DNA of 35,766 bases from an uncultured Eisenbergiella sp. (GCA_947631815.1 CANRMT010000016.1:1-35766), one strand, 5' to 3'. Shown: positions 6,464-15,148, counted from the first letter of the stretch. The notes: a model not told the origin generated them from the sequence alone. A program made the numbers and translations.

Positions 6464-7736
6464 AATCCTGCCCGGAGCTTTCGTCATACTGCTCTATTGC
6501 CACATTTTCCATGCGAAGGCCCTCGATCACACCTTCTTCGAACCCGTTCCGTTTTGCGGTGATGCGCAGGTCCTCAAAGGTAAAATCCGCCAGCCGATAC
6601 TGCGAATCTTCTTTTTTCACATCAAAAAATGTCCCGCACGCGCACCGGCAGTCCGCCATGCGGATATGCTCCGCCAGCGAGACCGGCAGATCCGTCCGCC
6701 CCTTCAGGTCAAAAAACTGCGTCCAGGGGTTGACGTTGAGGAAGTTCTCGATCCTTCCCTCCACCTGCTCCACCGTGATATATTCGTAATGCTGGGGCGT
6801 GTCCGGCCGCATTTTCAGCCAGAGAAGGTTATTGCCCTCCCGCACCCGGATCCGCCGGATCAGGATATTTCGGTTATGGACGGACTCGGAGCCGCAGGTG
6901 AGGCAGCCGTGACAGAACCCGTACTCGCAGTCCTCCACCAGGATCCGCTCATTGGCGCCGTTTTCCGCCGCCGTATCCGCCCAGGGGCCCTTGCCGCCCT
7001 TCAGCACCACCGCGTCGTCGTTCACTTCCATGCGGCAGTTCTTCACCAGCACATCGCTGCAGGCATCGATATCCAAAGCGTCCGTGCTGGGCGCCTTCAC
7101 CGGCGCGGCCGGAGAAAAGATATCGCAGCCCAGATATTTCACATGATCGCATTTATAAATATGATTCGTCCAGAAATGGGAATTGATCAGATGAAGCTGT
7201 GCCACCAGCACGTTTCTGCTGTTGGAGATGAAAACGAGGCGGGGCCGCTGCTCATCCTTATTGGTACAGGCCGGATTCCAGGTCCGCCGCAGCCAGAACG
7301 CCCTCCAGGACTTCAGGCCGTTTCCGTCGATGGTCCCGGGCCCGCACATGGTGAAGCCGTCCACCCCGTCGGCGTTGATCAGCGCCGTGAAATAAAGACA
7401 GCTCTCTCCTTCGATCCGGGTCATCCGGATCTCGTAATCCTGAATATCCGGGCTGCCCTTCAGCACGCCGCCCTCCGACACATAGAGATGCACTCCCTGC
7501 CGAAAAAACAGGGACCCTGTCAGATACGTGCCCCGCGGCACCACGATGACGCCGCCGCCGTTTTCGTACGCCGTATCGATCAGGCGCTGGATCTGCGCGG
7601 TGTACAGCTTCCCGTCGTCAAAGATCCCGTGTTCTGTCAGCACATACTGTCTGCCCATCTCCGACAGCTCCGGCACGGAGATGTCATAGAACCATCCGTC
7701 AATGGGCGTACCGTCCGGAAAATATTCCTGCCTCAT
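6462..7736 (-). CDS. Glycoside hydrolase family 28 (polygalacturonase-like)
   Basis: This is a 424-aa right-handed parallel beta-helix enzyme of the polygalacturonase family. The GH28 signature blocks are seen in altered form: STDALDID (Asp219, equivalent to the NTD block), NDDAVVLKGG (Asp240, Asp241), then FCHGCLTCGSES in place of GHG, and LWLKMR where RIK is usual. The conserved TYLTGSLF and GPGTIDGNG strands are also present. There is no signal peptide, so it acts inside the cell on imported oligouronides or rhamnogalacturonides. The start is the ATG at 7734-7736, with GGAGGT nine bases upstream, rather than the open frame up to 7778. TraX lies upstream on the same strand, 70 bases away, and may share its transcript. 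The catalytic acids are present; the exact linkage is unknown. Confidence 0.88.
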   Translation of the reverse strand: MRQEYFPDGTPIDGWFYDISVPELSEMGRQYVLTEHGIFDDGKLYTAQIQRLIDTAYENGGGVIVVPRGTYLTGSLFFRQGVHLYVSEGGVLKGSPDIQDYEIRMTRIEGESCLYFTALINADGVDGFTMCGPGTIDGNGLKSWRAFWLRRTWNPACTNKDEQRPRLVFISNSRNVLVAQLHLINSHFWTNHIYKCDHVKYLGCDIFSPAAPVKAPSTDALDIDACSDVLVKNCRMEVNDDAVVLKGGKGPWADTAAENGANERILVEDCEYGFCHGCLTCGSESVHNRNILIRRIRVREGNNLLWLKMRPDTPQHYEYITVEQVEGRIENFLNVNPWTQFFDLKGRTDLPVSLAEHIRMADCRCACGTFFDVKKEDSQYRLADFTFEDLRITAKRNGFEEGVIEGLRMENVAIEQYDESSGQD

Positions 7737-7806
7737 CACGATCAGACCTCCGTTTCGTCTTTCCCTTTTGGGGATCACCGGTACATTCCGCTTTGTCCGT
7801 CTCCGG

Positions 7807-8664
7807 TCAGCCCAAAACGAGCTTCGCCAAAAGACCCAGGATCAGCAGGTGTCCCGGATAAAAGGCATAGCACACATACTGAAGCGCGCGGCTGTGCGGC
7901 CCCTGCTTCCTGTTGTACAGCCATATGGGGATCAGCGCCAGCACGGCGAGCGCCTGTTCTGTCGGCCTCCAGTCCACAGCCGCCAGATCATAAAACGGAA
8001 GCGGGAACATATAATTGCCTATCGTGAGCCACCCGCTCTGCGGCTGGACTTCCGGCGCATACACCGCCAGAACAGCGGTAAACCACCGAACCGCATTGCG
8101 GCATCCGTATAAGCCGAGATTGAAAAAGAGCAGGCCCGCCAGCTGCCCGATCCACCCGAAACGCATATTGCGGAAAAAGTAAAACAGCAGCACCATCAGG
8201 ACGCCCTCGCCGTAATAGTCCACCTGCGCCGCATAGCCGATCAGGCAGCCCAACACAATACAGGCGGCGGACGTCAGCACAAAAACGGTCCGGCCCTTTT
8301 CGCGCGATTTCTCTATCAGCTCCAGCATGAGCAGTGCGATACAGAATGTGAACATCACATTTTGATGATCCGGAAACGAAATCGAACCGTAAAACGCCAG
8401 ATTGAACGGGATCTCAGAGATCAGCGCGAACAGAAAAACGCGGCCCCAGTATTTTTTAAAATTACGGGTATAGGCAAACCCTTCCGCGATCTGAAACGCG
8501 AAAATGGGGAAGGCGAGCCGCCCTATGTAGGTCATCCAGTGAAAACTCTCGTTGCTCTGCAGAAATACATTCCATATGTGATCGCTCAGCATCAGCACCA
8601 TGGCGATCAGCTTCAGCCCCAGCGCGTTCAGGCATTTTAAGGACCCTGTCTCTCGTTTTTCCAT
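7807..8664 (-). CDS. TraX family membrane protein
   Basis: This 285-aa polytopic membrane protein has about eight hydrophobic segments. The TraX hallmark is clear: LKLIAMVLMLSDHIWNVF in the first helix and IGRLAFPIFAFQIAEGF in the second, with R and E/G residues at conserved places, and the C-terminal YAFYPGHLLIL. F-plasmid TraX acetylates the N-terminus of pilin. Chromosomal Firmicutes members are probably O/N-acetyltransferase-like envelope proteins, and their function is largely unassigned. GGGAGGG is eight bases ahead of the ATG at 8664. No conjugation genes are nearby, so the plasmid role should not be assumed. Confidence 0.9.
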   Translation of the reverse strand: MEKRETGSLKCLNALGLKLIAMVLMLSDHIWNVFLQSNESFHWMTYIGRLAFPIFAFQIAEGFAYTRNFKKYWGRVFLFALISEIPFNLAFYGSISFPDHQNVMFTFCIALLMLELIEKSREKGRTVFVLTSAACIVLGCLIGYAAQVDYYGEGVLMVLLFYFFRNMRFGWIGQLAGLLFFNLGLYGCRNAVRWFTAVLAVYAPEVQPQSGWLTIGNYMFPLPFYDLAAVDWRPTEQALAVLALIPIWLYNRKQGPHSRALQYVCYAFYPGHLLILGLLAKLVLG

Positions 8665-8851
8665 TTAAATACCCTCCCTGATAACGATCTGCTTGTCCGT
8701 TTATCTTCTTTCCGTTTAAAATGATACTCCCGCCGCGGGAAGATTGTCAACGCCCGGAACGGTCGGTCGAAGACTTTTGATCTTCTGATCCTCCTCGACA
8801 CGGATAACGCTTTTTTTTGTCTTTGATCCCGCTGTTTTTCCGTATTTTGCA

Positions 8852-8880
8852 TGGACTTTTTGCATGACAGCCATTACAAT
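8852..8880 (+). promoter_or_regulatory. Likely promoter of the mannosidase gene
   Basis: TGGACT (8852-8857, 4 of 6) and TACAAT (8875-8880, 5 of 6) have a 17-base spacer and lie 54 bases ahead of the ATG at 8934. Confidence 0.55.
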
Positions 8881-8933
8881 AAAAGGACAGAACGTCCGGC
8901 GGCAGTGCGCCCCGGCAGACAAAGGAGTACAGC

Positions 8934-11900
8934 ATGAATCTGGGCAGACAATGGGATTCCCGACTGAAGATCTGGGACGAAGCATTTGAAGAAAACATTT
9001 ACCGGCCCCTCGGCACTCTGGACATGGAAGGATTCACCACCATGGATTTCCTGAGTCTGGAAGCCGCGAAAAAAGGGGACTTCCGCCCCTTTCCCGCCGG
9101 CACCAAATGGGGAAAGAAATGGGAATACGGATGGTTCCGCACCGCGGTCCGCATCCCGGAGGAGGCGGCAGGGCGGCGGGTCCTGCTCCATCTGGGCACT
9201 GCGGAGGAAATGCTCGTGTATGTGGACGGGCAGGAAGCCGGTTCCATCGATAAGGCACATGCCTTTGTGGAAATAGCCGCGCAGGCTGAGGCCGGGCGCG
9301 TCCACGAGATCTATGCGGAGGGTTACGCGGGCCACGGCGCCCGCCGGGAGGATGGCGGCTTTTCTCCCCGGGAGACTGTTCCCGTGCCGGAGCCGCCCGA
9401 GGCGCAGGTGACCGCAGCGGAGAGTCATTTCGGCGTCTGGAACGAGGCCATGTTCCAGGCTTACGCAGATTACCATACGCTCTATGATCTGCTCCTGACG
9501 CTTCCCGACTCCAGCCTCCGGGGCATGGAGATCGCGCAGGCGCTGAAGGAGTTCACCTACACCGCGGACTTCGAGCTGGAAGAACCGGCCCGGACCGAAA
9601 GCGTTGTCCGTGCGGCGGCCCTGCTGCAGCCGCTCCTGCAGAAGAAGAACGGGGACACCGTCCCGGCCTATACGGTCTTCGGCCAGTCCCATCTGGATCT
9701 GGCCTGGCTGTGGACGACGGACGAGACAAAACGCAAGTGCGCCCGCACCTATTCCAATCAGCTGAAGCTGATGGAGCGCTATCCGGAGTACCGTTTTCTC
9801 CTGTGCTGTCCCACGGTGCTGGAAAATCTGAAAAAATATTACCCGGATCTTTACCGGCGCGTAAAAGAAAAATACGCCGAGGGCGCTTTTCTCCCGGAGG
9901 GCGCGCTCTGGGTGGAATGCGATTCCAACCTGCCCGGGGGCGAAAGCCTGATCCGGCAGTTCGTGAAAGGGAAGCGTTGGTTCCAACAGGAATTCGGCAC
10001 GGACAGCAAACTGGCCTGGCTGCCGGACACCTTTGGCTTTTCCGGCGCGCTGCCGCAGATCATGGCGGGCTGCCGCGTGCCCTATTTCGCCACACAGAAG
10101 CTGCTGCGCAGCGATCCGGAGTGCGAACCCTTTCCTTATAATAATTTCTGGTGGGAGGGCATCGACGGGACCCGCATCCTGTCCCATATCTATTTTGAGA
10201 ACAATTCGCGCTTCACGCCCTCTCAGCTCTGCTCCCGCTGGGAGGACAGACGGAATCAGAAGGAGCATATCGACGGCATGCTGTTCCCCTTCGGATACGG
10301 GGACGGCGGCGGCGGCGCCACGGAGATCATGCTGGAAACCTACCGGCGGTGCCGGGATCTGGAAGGGCTTCCCCGCTGTACCATGGAAAGCCCCGTCCGC
10401 TATTTTGAACGCCTCGCCGAAAAGAACATCCCGGAGGTTTCCTACGGGGAGCTGTATCTGGCCTGGCACCGGGGCACCTACACCGCCGTCGCCGGGATCA
10501 AGGGAAGAGTGCGCCGCGCGGAAAGCGCGCTGCGGGAAGCGGAATTTCTGGCAGGGCTGCTGCGGCTGGAGGGGAAATCGGAAGACATCTGTCCGGCGCT
10601 GCTGCAGAACGGAGCAAACACCCCTTCTGCCAAAACAGGTGCCTCGACAGACGGAACAGACACGCTGTGGGACGGAACAGGGACCGCACCGGAGACGTCA
10701 GGTCTTCCGACAGACCGCTGCGGGGACCCTGCTGCCCGCCAGTCGGTCTCCGTCACCGCCCTGCTGGCCTCTCTCTGGGACGACCTGCTGGAGCAGGAAT
10801 TTCACGATGTGCTGGCCGGTTCCTCCATTCAGCGGGTGAACGAGGAAGCCATGGCGAAGCTGGACGGAGTGATCCGCCGAAGCCTGGCGCTCTCCCGGAC
10901 GCTGCTGAAGCGGCTGGCGGGCGGCCCCGCGGTCTTCAATTCGCTGAGCTGGGAACGCCGCTGGCGGGGACTTTCGCTGCCGCCCTGCGGATATGTGATG
11001 GCTGAAGAGGGGAAGGGCGCGGAAAGTGCGATGCCTGAAACATCTGAGCGCGCGGAAACTGCGACAACGGGAGCAGACGGCGACATGAATCCGTCCGGCT
11101 GCTCAGCGCCGCATTCCAACGGACTTGCCTGCTCTTCCGACGCATGGCGCTTCACCGCTGGCCCGGATTCTCTGACCGTGAGCAATACATATTATACCGC
11201 CGTTCTGGATCACTGCGGCCGCATTCTCAGCCTGACGGATGCGAAGACCGGCTTTGAATATGCCGCCGCGCCTTTAAACGAACTCCGGATGTACCAGGAT
11301 GTCAACATTTACTATGACGCCTGGGAGATCGGCCGCATGTATGAAAACATCCCCGTTCCGCTGGAATCGAAACCGGTCTTTTCCTGGGAAGAAGCGGACG
11401 GCTCTCTCACAGCGTACGTGGAACGCCGGGAACCGCATTTCACATGGAAACAGCGGATCTTCCTTTCGGCACAGCTTCCCGAGATCCGTTTTGAAACGGA
11501 GGTGGACTGGCACGAAAGGCACCGCATCCTGAAAGCGGACTTCCCCACCGGCGTATTCACAAGAGAAGTGCTGGAGGAAATTCAGTTCGGCTATATCCGG
11601 CGGCCCACCCACCGTTCCCGCCGGTACGAACAGGATCTGTACGAAACCTGTCACCACCGTTACGCGGCGCTGACCGACGGCGCCAACGGCCTCGCCCTGA
11701 TCAACGACGGCAAGTATGGCCTCTCCGCGAAGGACAGCCGGATGTCGCTGACCCTGCTGCGGGCCCCCGCGGTTCCCGACATGACGGCGGACCAGGGACA
11801 TCACCGGTTCACCTATGTGCTCTATCCGTTCCGCGGCCCGTTCCAGTACAGCGGCGTGGTGCAGAAGGGCTATGAATACAACACGGCGGTGACAACAACG

Positions 11901-12218
11901 GAAGACCTCAGACCGGTCAGCGGCCCGGCCGCTTCCCGCAGCTATTTCTCCGTCGAGGGCTCCGCGCTGATCCTGGAAACCTGCAAACCCGCGCTGGACG
12001 CGGCAAACGGCGTGGTCCTGCGGCTCTACGAACCCATGGGCATGGCCGGAAGCAGCCTGCTTTCGCTGCCGCCGCAGGTGAAAAGGGTCTGGCAGTGCAA
12101 CATGCTGGAGGAAAAACAGGCCGCGATCCCGCTGGAAGGCGGAAAGGCGGCGCTGCGGTTCCATGCGTTTGAGATCCTGACGCTTTTATTAGAAACAGAA
12201 TCAAAGGAATCTCATTGA
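8934..12218 (+). CDS. Alpha-mannosidase, glycoside hydrolase family 38
   Basis: This 1094-aa intracellular alpha-mannosidase probably trims imported mannose-containing glycans. The order is a beta-sandwich-like N-domain (KWGKKWEYGWFRTAVRIPEE), then the GH38 catalytic domain from about residue 248. His253 and Asp255 in GQSHLDLAWLW are metal ligands, Asp365 in WLPDTFGFS is the nucleophile, and His624 is in FHDVLAGSSI. The C-terminal beta domains follow. Two low-complexity Thr/Ser/Gly/Ala-rich stretches interrupt it (about residues 560-605 and 690-735). They look like unstructured inserts and have no match in the usual family pattern, yet the frame is open throughout. AAAGGAG lies seven bases ahead of the ATG. 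Its stop codon overlaps the -35 element of the small RNA that follows. Confidence 0.93.
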   Translation: MNLGRQWDSRLKIWDEAFEENIYRPLGTLDMEGFTTMDFLSLEAAKKGDFRPFPAGTKWGKKWEYGWFRTAVRIPEEAAGRRVLLHLGTAEEMLVYVDGQEAGSIDKAHAFVEIAAQAEAGRVHEIYAEGYAGHGARREDGGFSPRETVPVPEPPEAQVTAAESHFGVWNEAMFQAYADYHTLYDLLLTLPDSSLRGMEIAQALKEFTYTADFELEEPARTESVVRAAALLQPLLQKKNGDTVPAYTVFGQSHLDLAWLWTTDETKRKCARTYSNQLKLMERYPEYRFLLCCPTVLENLKKYYPDLYRRVKEKYAEGAFLPEGALWVECDSNLPGGESLIRQFVKGKRWFQQEFGTDSKLAWLPDTFGFSGALPQIMAGCRVPYFATQKLLRSDPECEPFPYNNFWWEGIDGTRILSHIYFENNSRFTPSQLCSRWEDRRNQKEHIDGMLFPFGYGDGGGGATEIMLETYRRCRDLEGLPRCTMESPVRYFERLAEKNIPEVSYGELYLAWHRGTYTAVAGIKGRVRRAESALREAEFLAGLLRLEGKSEDICPALLQNGANTPSAKTGASTDGTDTLWDGTGTAPETSGLPTDRCGDPAARQSVSVTALLASLWDDLLEQEFHDVLAGSSIQRVNEEAMAKLDGVIRRSLALSRTLLKRLAGGPAVFNSLSWERRWRGLSLPPCGYVMAEEGKGAESAMPETSERAETATTGADGDMNPSGCSAPHSNGLACSSDAWRFTAGPDSLTVSNTYYTAVLDHCGRILSLTDAKTGFEYAAAPLNELRMYQDVNIYYDAWEIGRMYENIPVPLESKPVFSWEEADGSLTAYVERREPHFTWKQRIFLSAQLPEIRFETEVDWHERHRILKADFPTGVFTREVLEEIQFGYIRRPTHRSRRYEQDLYETCHHRYAALTDGANGLALINDGKYGLSAKDSRMSLTLLRAPAVPDMTADQGHHRFTYVLYPFRGPFQYSGVVQKGYEYNTAVTTTEDLRPVSGPAASRSYFSVEGSALILETCKPALDAANGVVLRLYEPMGMAGSSLLSLPPQVKRVWQCNMLEEKQAAIPLEGGKAALRFHAFEILTLLLETESKESH

Positions 12219-12246
12219 CACAAGAACGGGCATATGATAGTATAAT
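12215..12246 (+). promoter_or_regulatory. Promoter for a small plus-strand RNA after the mannosidase gene
   Basis: A perfect TTGACA (12215-12220) is followed after 17 bases by TAGTAT (12238-12243), which overlaps a perfect TATAAT at 12241-12246 (20-base spacing). The -35 overlaps the mannosidase stop codon. The expected start is near 12250. Confidence 0.6.
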
Positions 12247-12249
12247 AAA

Positions 12250-12340
12250 CGAAAGGACTCCCGTAAAGCAAACGGTTGGCCTCGATTAGTTGTCTATACA
12301 AAAAAGCAACCTAACTTTGGCTGGTGCGGTTGCTTTTTTG
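12250..12340 (+). ncRNA. Candidate antisense RNA (antitoxin) of a type I toxin-antitoxin unit
   Basis: From the promoter at 12215-12246 to the T-run at 12334-12339 there is room for an RNA of about 90 bases with no convincing open frame. It contains a small hairpin (CCG...CGG, 12260-12275) and ends in the terminator shared with the opposing small peptide gene, so its 3' half is complementary to the end of that mRNA. This geometry matches convergent type I systems such as the Fst/par locus. It is inferred only from promoter and terminator signals. Confidence 0.45.
12300..12339. terminator. Bidirectional terminator shared by the small RNA and the small peptide gene
   Basis: AAAAAAGCAACC (12300-12311) pairs with GGTTGCTTTTTT (12328-12339) around a 16-base loop. 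It gives a T-run in both directions. The stop codon of the minus-strand peptide lies at the edge of the stem. Confidence 0.8.
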
Positions 12341-12436
12341 ATGTTTCCTTTTCATCCGCTGGAGGATCTCAGCAGCCTTCACGGCAGAACCGATCAGAGA
12401 CGCTGCGATCTCCAGGATGCGGAGAATCGTGTTCAT
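12311..12436 (-). CDS. Small amphipathic peptide, candidate type I toxin (41 aa)
   Basis: This ORF codes for 41 residues: a hydrophobic/amphipathic helix (ILRILEIAASLIGSAVKAAE) followed by a strongly basic tail (QRMKRKHQKSNR). That composition is typical of type I toxins and small membrane-active peptides. The ATG at 12434-12436 has AAAGG seven bases upstream. A better site (GGAGGTGG) serves an overlapping out-of-frame 31-codon ORF (12369-12464), which could be a leader coupled to translation, as Mok is to Hok. The 3' end lies inside a bidirectional terminator and opposite the candidate antisense RNA. A weak promoter is seen at 12565-12593. I cannot match the peptide to a named family, and the start choice is uncertain. 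Confidence 0.5.
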   Translation of the reverse strand: MNTILRILEIAASLIGSAVKAAEILQRMKRKHQKSNRTSQS

Positions 12437-12564
12437 CGTATGTACCTTTCGCTTTATTTTCCATCTGAACCACCTCCGTTGATTCTGGAAGTTCTCGGAT
12501 GAGGATCCGGCAAAAGGTCAACCGCTTACCCGTTTTGGGAGCCCGGCCCCGAAGGGCTGGTTCC

Positions 12565-12593
12565 AGAATAACATATCAGAAAATGCATTGCAA
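12565..12593 (-). promoter_or_regulatory. Possible promoter of the small peptide gene
   Basis: On the minus strand TTGCAA (12588-12593) and TATTCT (complement of 12565-12570) are 17 bases apart, each 4 of 6 to consensus. The leader would be about 120 bases, long for such a gene but usual for type I toxin mRNAs. Confidence 0.35.
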
Positions 12594-12634
12594 GGATATC
12601 TTCTTTGCCGCACAATCACACAGGAGGGCTCTCT

Positions 12635-14050
12635 ATGACTCACAACATCCTCGACTACGGCGCCGTCGGCGACGGCGTTTCCAATGACACCTGCGCGATC
12701 CAGCGCGCCATCGACGCCTGTGCCGCCCAGGGCGGCGGCCGGGTCCTGCTCCCCGGCGGAAAGGTGTACCGCGCGGGCATGCTGACCCTCCGCTCCCATA
12801 CGGAGCTGCATCTGGAAATGGGCGCGGTCCTGAAGGGAAGCGACCGGCAGGAGGATTACGCTCCCGCAGGCACAGCCTCCCCGGCAGCCGCCAAAAGGGA
12901 CGTCCCCTCCTATGAGAACAGCGAATATACGGGCCTCCCCACCCGGTTTTTCCTCTATGCGAAGGACTGCGAGAACGTCGCCGTCACCGGATTCGGCCGG
13001 ATCGACGGCAATGAGGAGATCTTTCACGGAGAGAAGAATCCCTGGCACATCGAAGGGGCCGAATACCCCCGGGTCCCGCTGCTCTATCTGGAGAATGTGA
13101 GGCATCTGACGCTCCATCAGGTGACGCTGGCGAACAGCGCCTTCTGGACGGTCCACATGGTGGGCTGCCGGGACGTGCTGATCGACGGCATTCGGATCCT
13201 GAACAGCCTGAATATGGCCAACTGCGACGGCATCGATCCGGATCACTGCCAGAACGTCCGGATCCACGGCTGTCACATCGAAACCGCCGACGACAGCATT
13301 GTGTTCAAAAACACGGCCGGAGCCATGCAGTACGGTCCCTGTGAAAATATCGTCGTTTCCGACTGCACGCTGATCTCCACCAGCGCGGCCATCAAGTTCG
13401 GCACGGAAAGCGAAGACGCCTTCCGCAATATCCTTGTCCACAACTGCACGATCAGCCGCTCCAACCGGGGCATTTCCCTGCAGCTGCGGGATCAAGGCGA
13501 TATCGAGAACGTCACGTTTTCCAACATCACCATCGAAACGAGGCATTTTTCGCCCGCCCACTGGTGGGGCGCCGCTGAGCCCATCGCCGTCACGGCGCTG
13601 AAACGGAAGCCAAAGACCCGGATCGGGCGGATCCGCAATGTGCGCTTCCAGAACATCCGCTGCCGCAGCGAAAACGGGATCCTGATCCACGGAGAACCCT
13701 CCTGGCTGACAGAAGACGGGAAAAAGGCTTCTTTACTCCCCAGCAAAAATCCGGTTGCCGAGCTCCCCGGCCAGAATGAGTCCGCCAATATCGACGGTAT
13801 CCTTTTCGACGGCGTCTCCCTGGAGCTGTATCACGAGAGCCGCTGGCCCGGCGGATATTTCGATCTGCGTCCTACCTTCGGCCCGTCCTCGGCAGATGCG
13901 CACAGCGCCCTGTACGCCAGACACGCGGCCAACGCCGTTTTCCGGGACTGCTCCGTGACGGCCGCACCCGGATTTTTGGGAACCATGGACAGGCCCTTCG
14001 ACGTGGAGGCCTGCGAAAATGTGCAGACGCCCGCCCTTCGGAAAGCATGA
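12635..14050 (+). CDS. Glycoside hydrolase family 28 (polygalacturonase-like), second copy
   Basis: This is a 471-aa beta-helix enzyme. It opens with the pectate-lyase-like leader ILDYGAVGDGVSNDTCAIQ. The GH28 blocks follow: NCDGIDPDHC (Asp198), TADDSIVFKN (Asp219, Asp220) and SAAIKFGTES. SRSNRGISLQLRDQG comes in the third helix turn, where GHG/RIK residues are replaced. There is no signal peptide, so it is cytosolic and acts on imported pectic or related oligosaccharides. It is not close in sequence to the other GH28 (6462-7736), so the two probably handle different linkages. CAGGAGGG is eight bases ahead of the ATG at 12635; the longer open frame upstream is not used. It could be an exo-polygalacturonosidase or a rhamnogalacturonan-active enzyme. 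Confidence 0.9.
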   Translation: MTHNILDYGAVGDGVSNDTCAIQRAIDACAAQGGGRVLLPGGKVYRAGMLTLRSHTELHLEMGAVLKGSDRQEDYAPAGTASPAAAKRDVPSYENSEYTGLPTRFFLYAKDCENVAVTGFGRIDGNEEIFHGEKNPWHIEGAEYPRVPLLYLENVRHLTLHQVTLANSAFWTVHMVGCRDVLIDGIRILNSLNMANCDGIDPDHCQNVRIHGCHIETADDSIVFKNTAGAMQYGPCENIVVSDCTLISTSAAIKFGTESEDAFRNILVHNCTISRSNRGISLQLRDQGDIENVTFSNITIETRHFSPAHWWGAAEPIAVTALKRKPKTRIGRIRNVRFQNIRCRSENGILIHGEPSWLTEDGKKASLLPSKNPVAELPGQNESANIDGILFDGVSLELYHESRWPGGYFDLRPTFGPSSADAHSALYARHAANAVFRDCSVTAAPGFLGTMDRPFDVEACENVQTPALRKA

Positions 14051-14103
14051 ACGCCAGAAAGAAGCTCCGTCTTTCTTCCCGCAGAAAGTGCTTATGTCAT
14101 GCC

Positions 14104-14166
14104 AAATATTCGTGTAAAAATCAGCGAATATTCTCATGATTTTTACATTAAGTCACACGAATGTTT
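14104..14166. repeat. Nested inverted repeat after the second GH28 gene
   Basis: Outer arms AAATATTCGTGT (14104-14115) and ACACGAATGTTT (14155-14166) match at 11 of 12. Inner arms GTAAAAATCA (14114-14123) and TGATTTTTAC (14137-14146) match perfectly and overlap the outer pair. No T-run follows, so it is a poor terminator. It could be a protein binding site or an mRNA-stabilising structure. Confidence 0.5.
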
Positions 14167-14195
14167 CTCCGTCATACTCTCTCTGTATCCGGGGC

Positions 14196-14238
14196 AAAAA
14201 AATCGGCAGATTTTATACATACGATAAAATCTGCCGAT
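14196..14238 (-). terminator. Terminator of the symporter/PDT-like/TyrA operon
   Basis: A perfect 15-base stem (14202-14216 with 14224-14238, loop of 7) is followed on the minus strand by seven T (complement of 14196-14202). It lies about 45 bases after the tyrA stop. Confidence 0.88.
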
Positions 14239-14284
14239 CATCATATTCCGGCGCTGATGCGCCCCGCATATCTTTTTTTGTTCC

Positions 14285-15148
14285 TCAGTCCGAAGGCTGT
14301 CCGGGGTTCGCCGCGTCGATGGCCTCCTTGGCCTCCCGTCCGGCCCGCAGATAAGCCTCCAGCTTCTGCGCGTCCCCGGCGGCGATGGCATCCCGCAGCT
14401 CCGTCATATGTCCGATCAGACGGTCGATCTCCGGGATCAGCGCCTCCTTATTCAGGATGAACAGCTCCTTCCAGACCATCTCGTTCAGACAGGCGATCCG
14501 GGTCATATCCTTGTAGCTGCCGCCGGTATAGCCCACATAGTCCAGAGACGCCGGGCTTTTCACATAGGAGTTGGAAACGACATGGGCGAGCTGGGAAGTG
14601 TGCGCGATCATCTGGTCATGCTTTTCCTTGCCGCAGATCTTCACCGTCCCGAAGCCCACCTGCCGGAACAGCGCGGTGAGCGCCTCCAGGTCGCCCTCCG
14701 CCGTTGCCTTCGTGGGAACCAGGATCATGTTGGCCCCCTGAAACAGCTCCGCATAAGCTCTCTGATAACCGGCCTTCGCCAGTCCCGCCATGGGATGACC
14801 GCCGGTATAGCGGATGCCGCAGGCCAGCGCACAGGGCTCCACCGCGTCCACCAGCGCCGCCTTGATCCCCACCAGATCCACCACCTGAGCGCCTTTTTTC
14901 ATGCGCGGGATCACGTCCAGCAGGAACTGAATGGTGGCCTGCGGATAGAGCACGGGAAGCAGCAGATCGCAGTCCGCCAGTTCCGCGTCCCCAGCGATCC
15001 CGTCGATCGCGCCCTCTTCCAGGGCCTGTTCGGCCACTAGACGGGTCCGGTTCCACCCGTACACTTCATAATCCGTATATTTTTTCAGCGCCTTCGCCAT
15101 GGAGCCGCCGATCAGCCCCAGACCGGCCACTACAGCCTTTTTTCCCAA
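14285..15148 (-). CDS. tyrA: Prephenate dehydrogenase (TyrA)
   Basis: This 287-aa protein would oxidise prephenate (or arogenate) to the tyrosine precursor with NAD(P). The Rossmann start VVAGLGLIGGS is followed by a helical dimer domain with HPMAGLAKAGYQRA (the His of TyrA-type enzymes), KHDQMIAHTSQLAHVVSNSY and GGSYKDMTRIA. There is no ACT or chorismate mutase domain. The start is probably the TTG at 15146-15148: a perfect anti-Shine-Dalgarno match, GGAGGTGA, sits five bases upstream, and GGKKA-like starts are usual. A GTG at 15157 lies inside that site and is unlikely. It starts one base after the stop of the PDT-like gene. It is the last gene of an operon with a symporter. Confidence 0.92.
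   Translation of the reverse strand: MGKKAVVAGLGLIGGSMAKALKKYTDYEVYGWNRTRLVAEQALEEGAIDGIAGDAELADCDLLLPVLYPQATIQFLLDVIPRMKKGAQVVDLVGIKAALVDAVEPCALACGIRYTGGHPMAGLAKAGYQRAYAELFQGANMILVPTKATAEGDLEALTALFRQVGFGTVKICGKEKHDQMIAHTSQLAHVVSNSYVKSPASLDYVGYTGGSYKDMTRIACLNEMVWKELFILNKEALIPEIDRLIGHMTELRDAIAAGDAQKLEAYLRAGREAKEAIDAANPGQPSD

Noticed and set aside
6666..8027. A 453-codon plus-strand frame spanning the GH28 and TraX genes
   Set aside because: It runs across two real genes of the other strand and shows no domain; a shadow frame.
7807..8664. Conjugative element because of TraX
   Set aside because: No relaxase, T4SS or integrase gene is present; chromosomal TraX homologues are common in Firmicutes.
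8665..8851. Small genes in the gap between TraX and the mannosidase
   Set aside because: The open frames there lack ribosome sites and recognisable sequence; only the two flanking promoter/start regions are supported.
8874..10469. A 531-codon minus-strand frame over the mannosidase
   Set aside because: Shadow of the GH38 gene; no ribosome site or family motif, and the composition is that of an antisense GC-rich frame.
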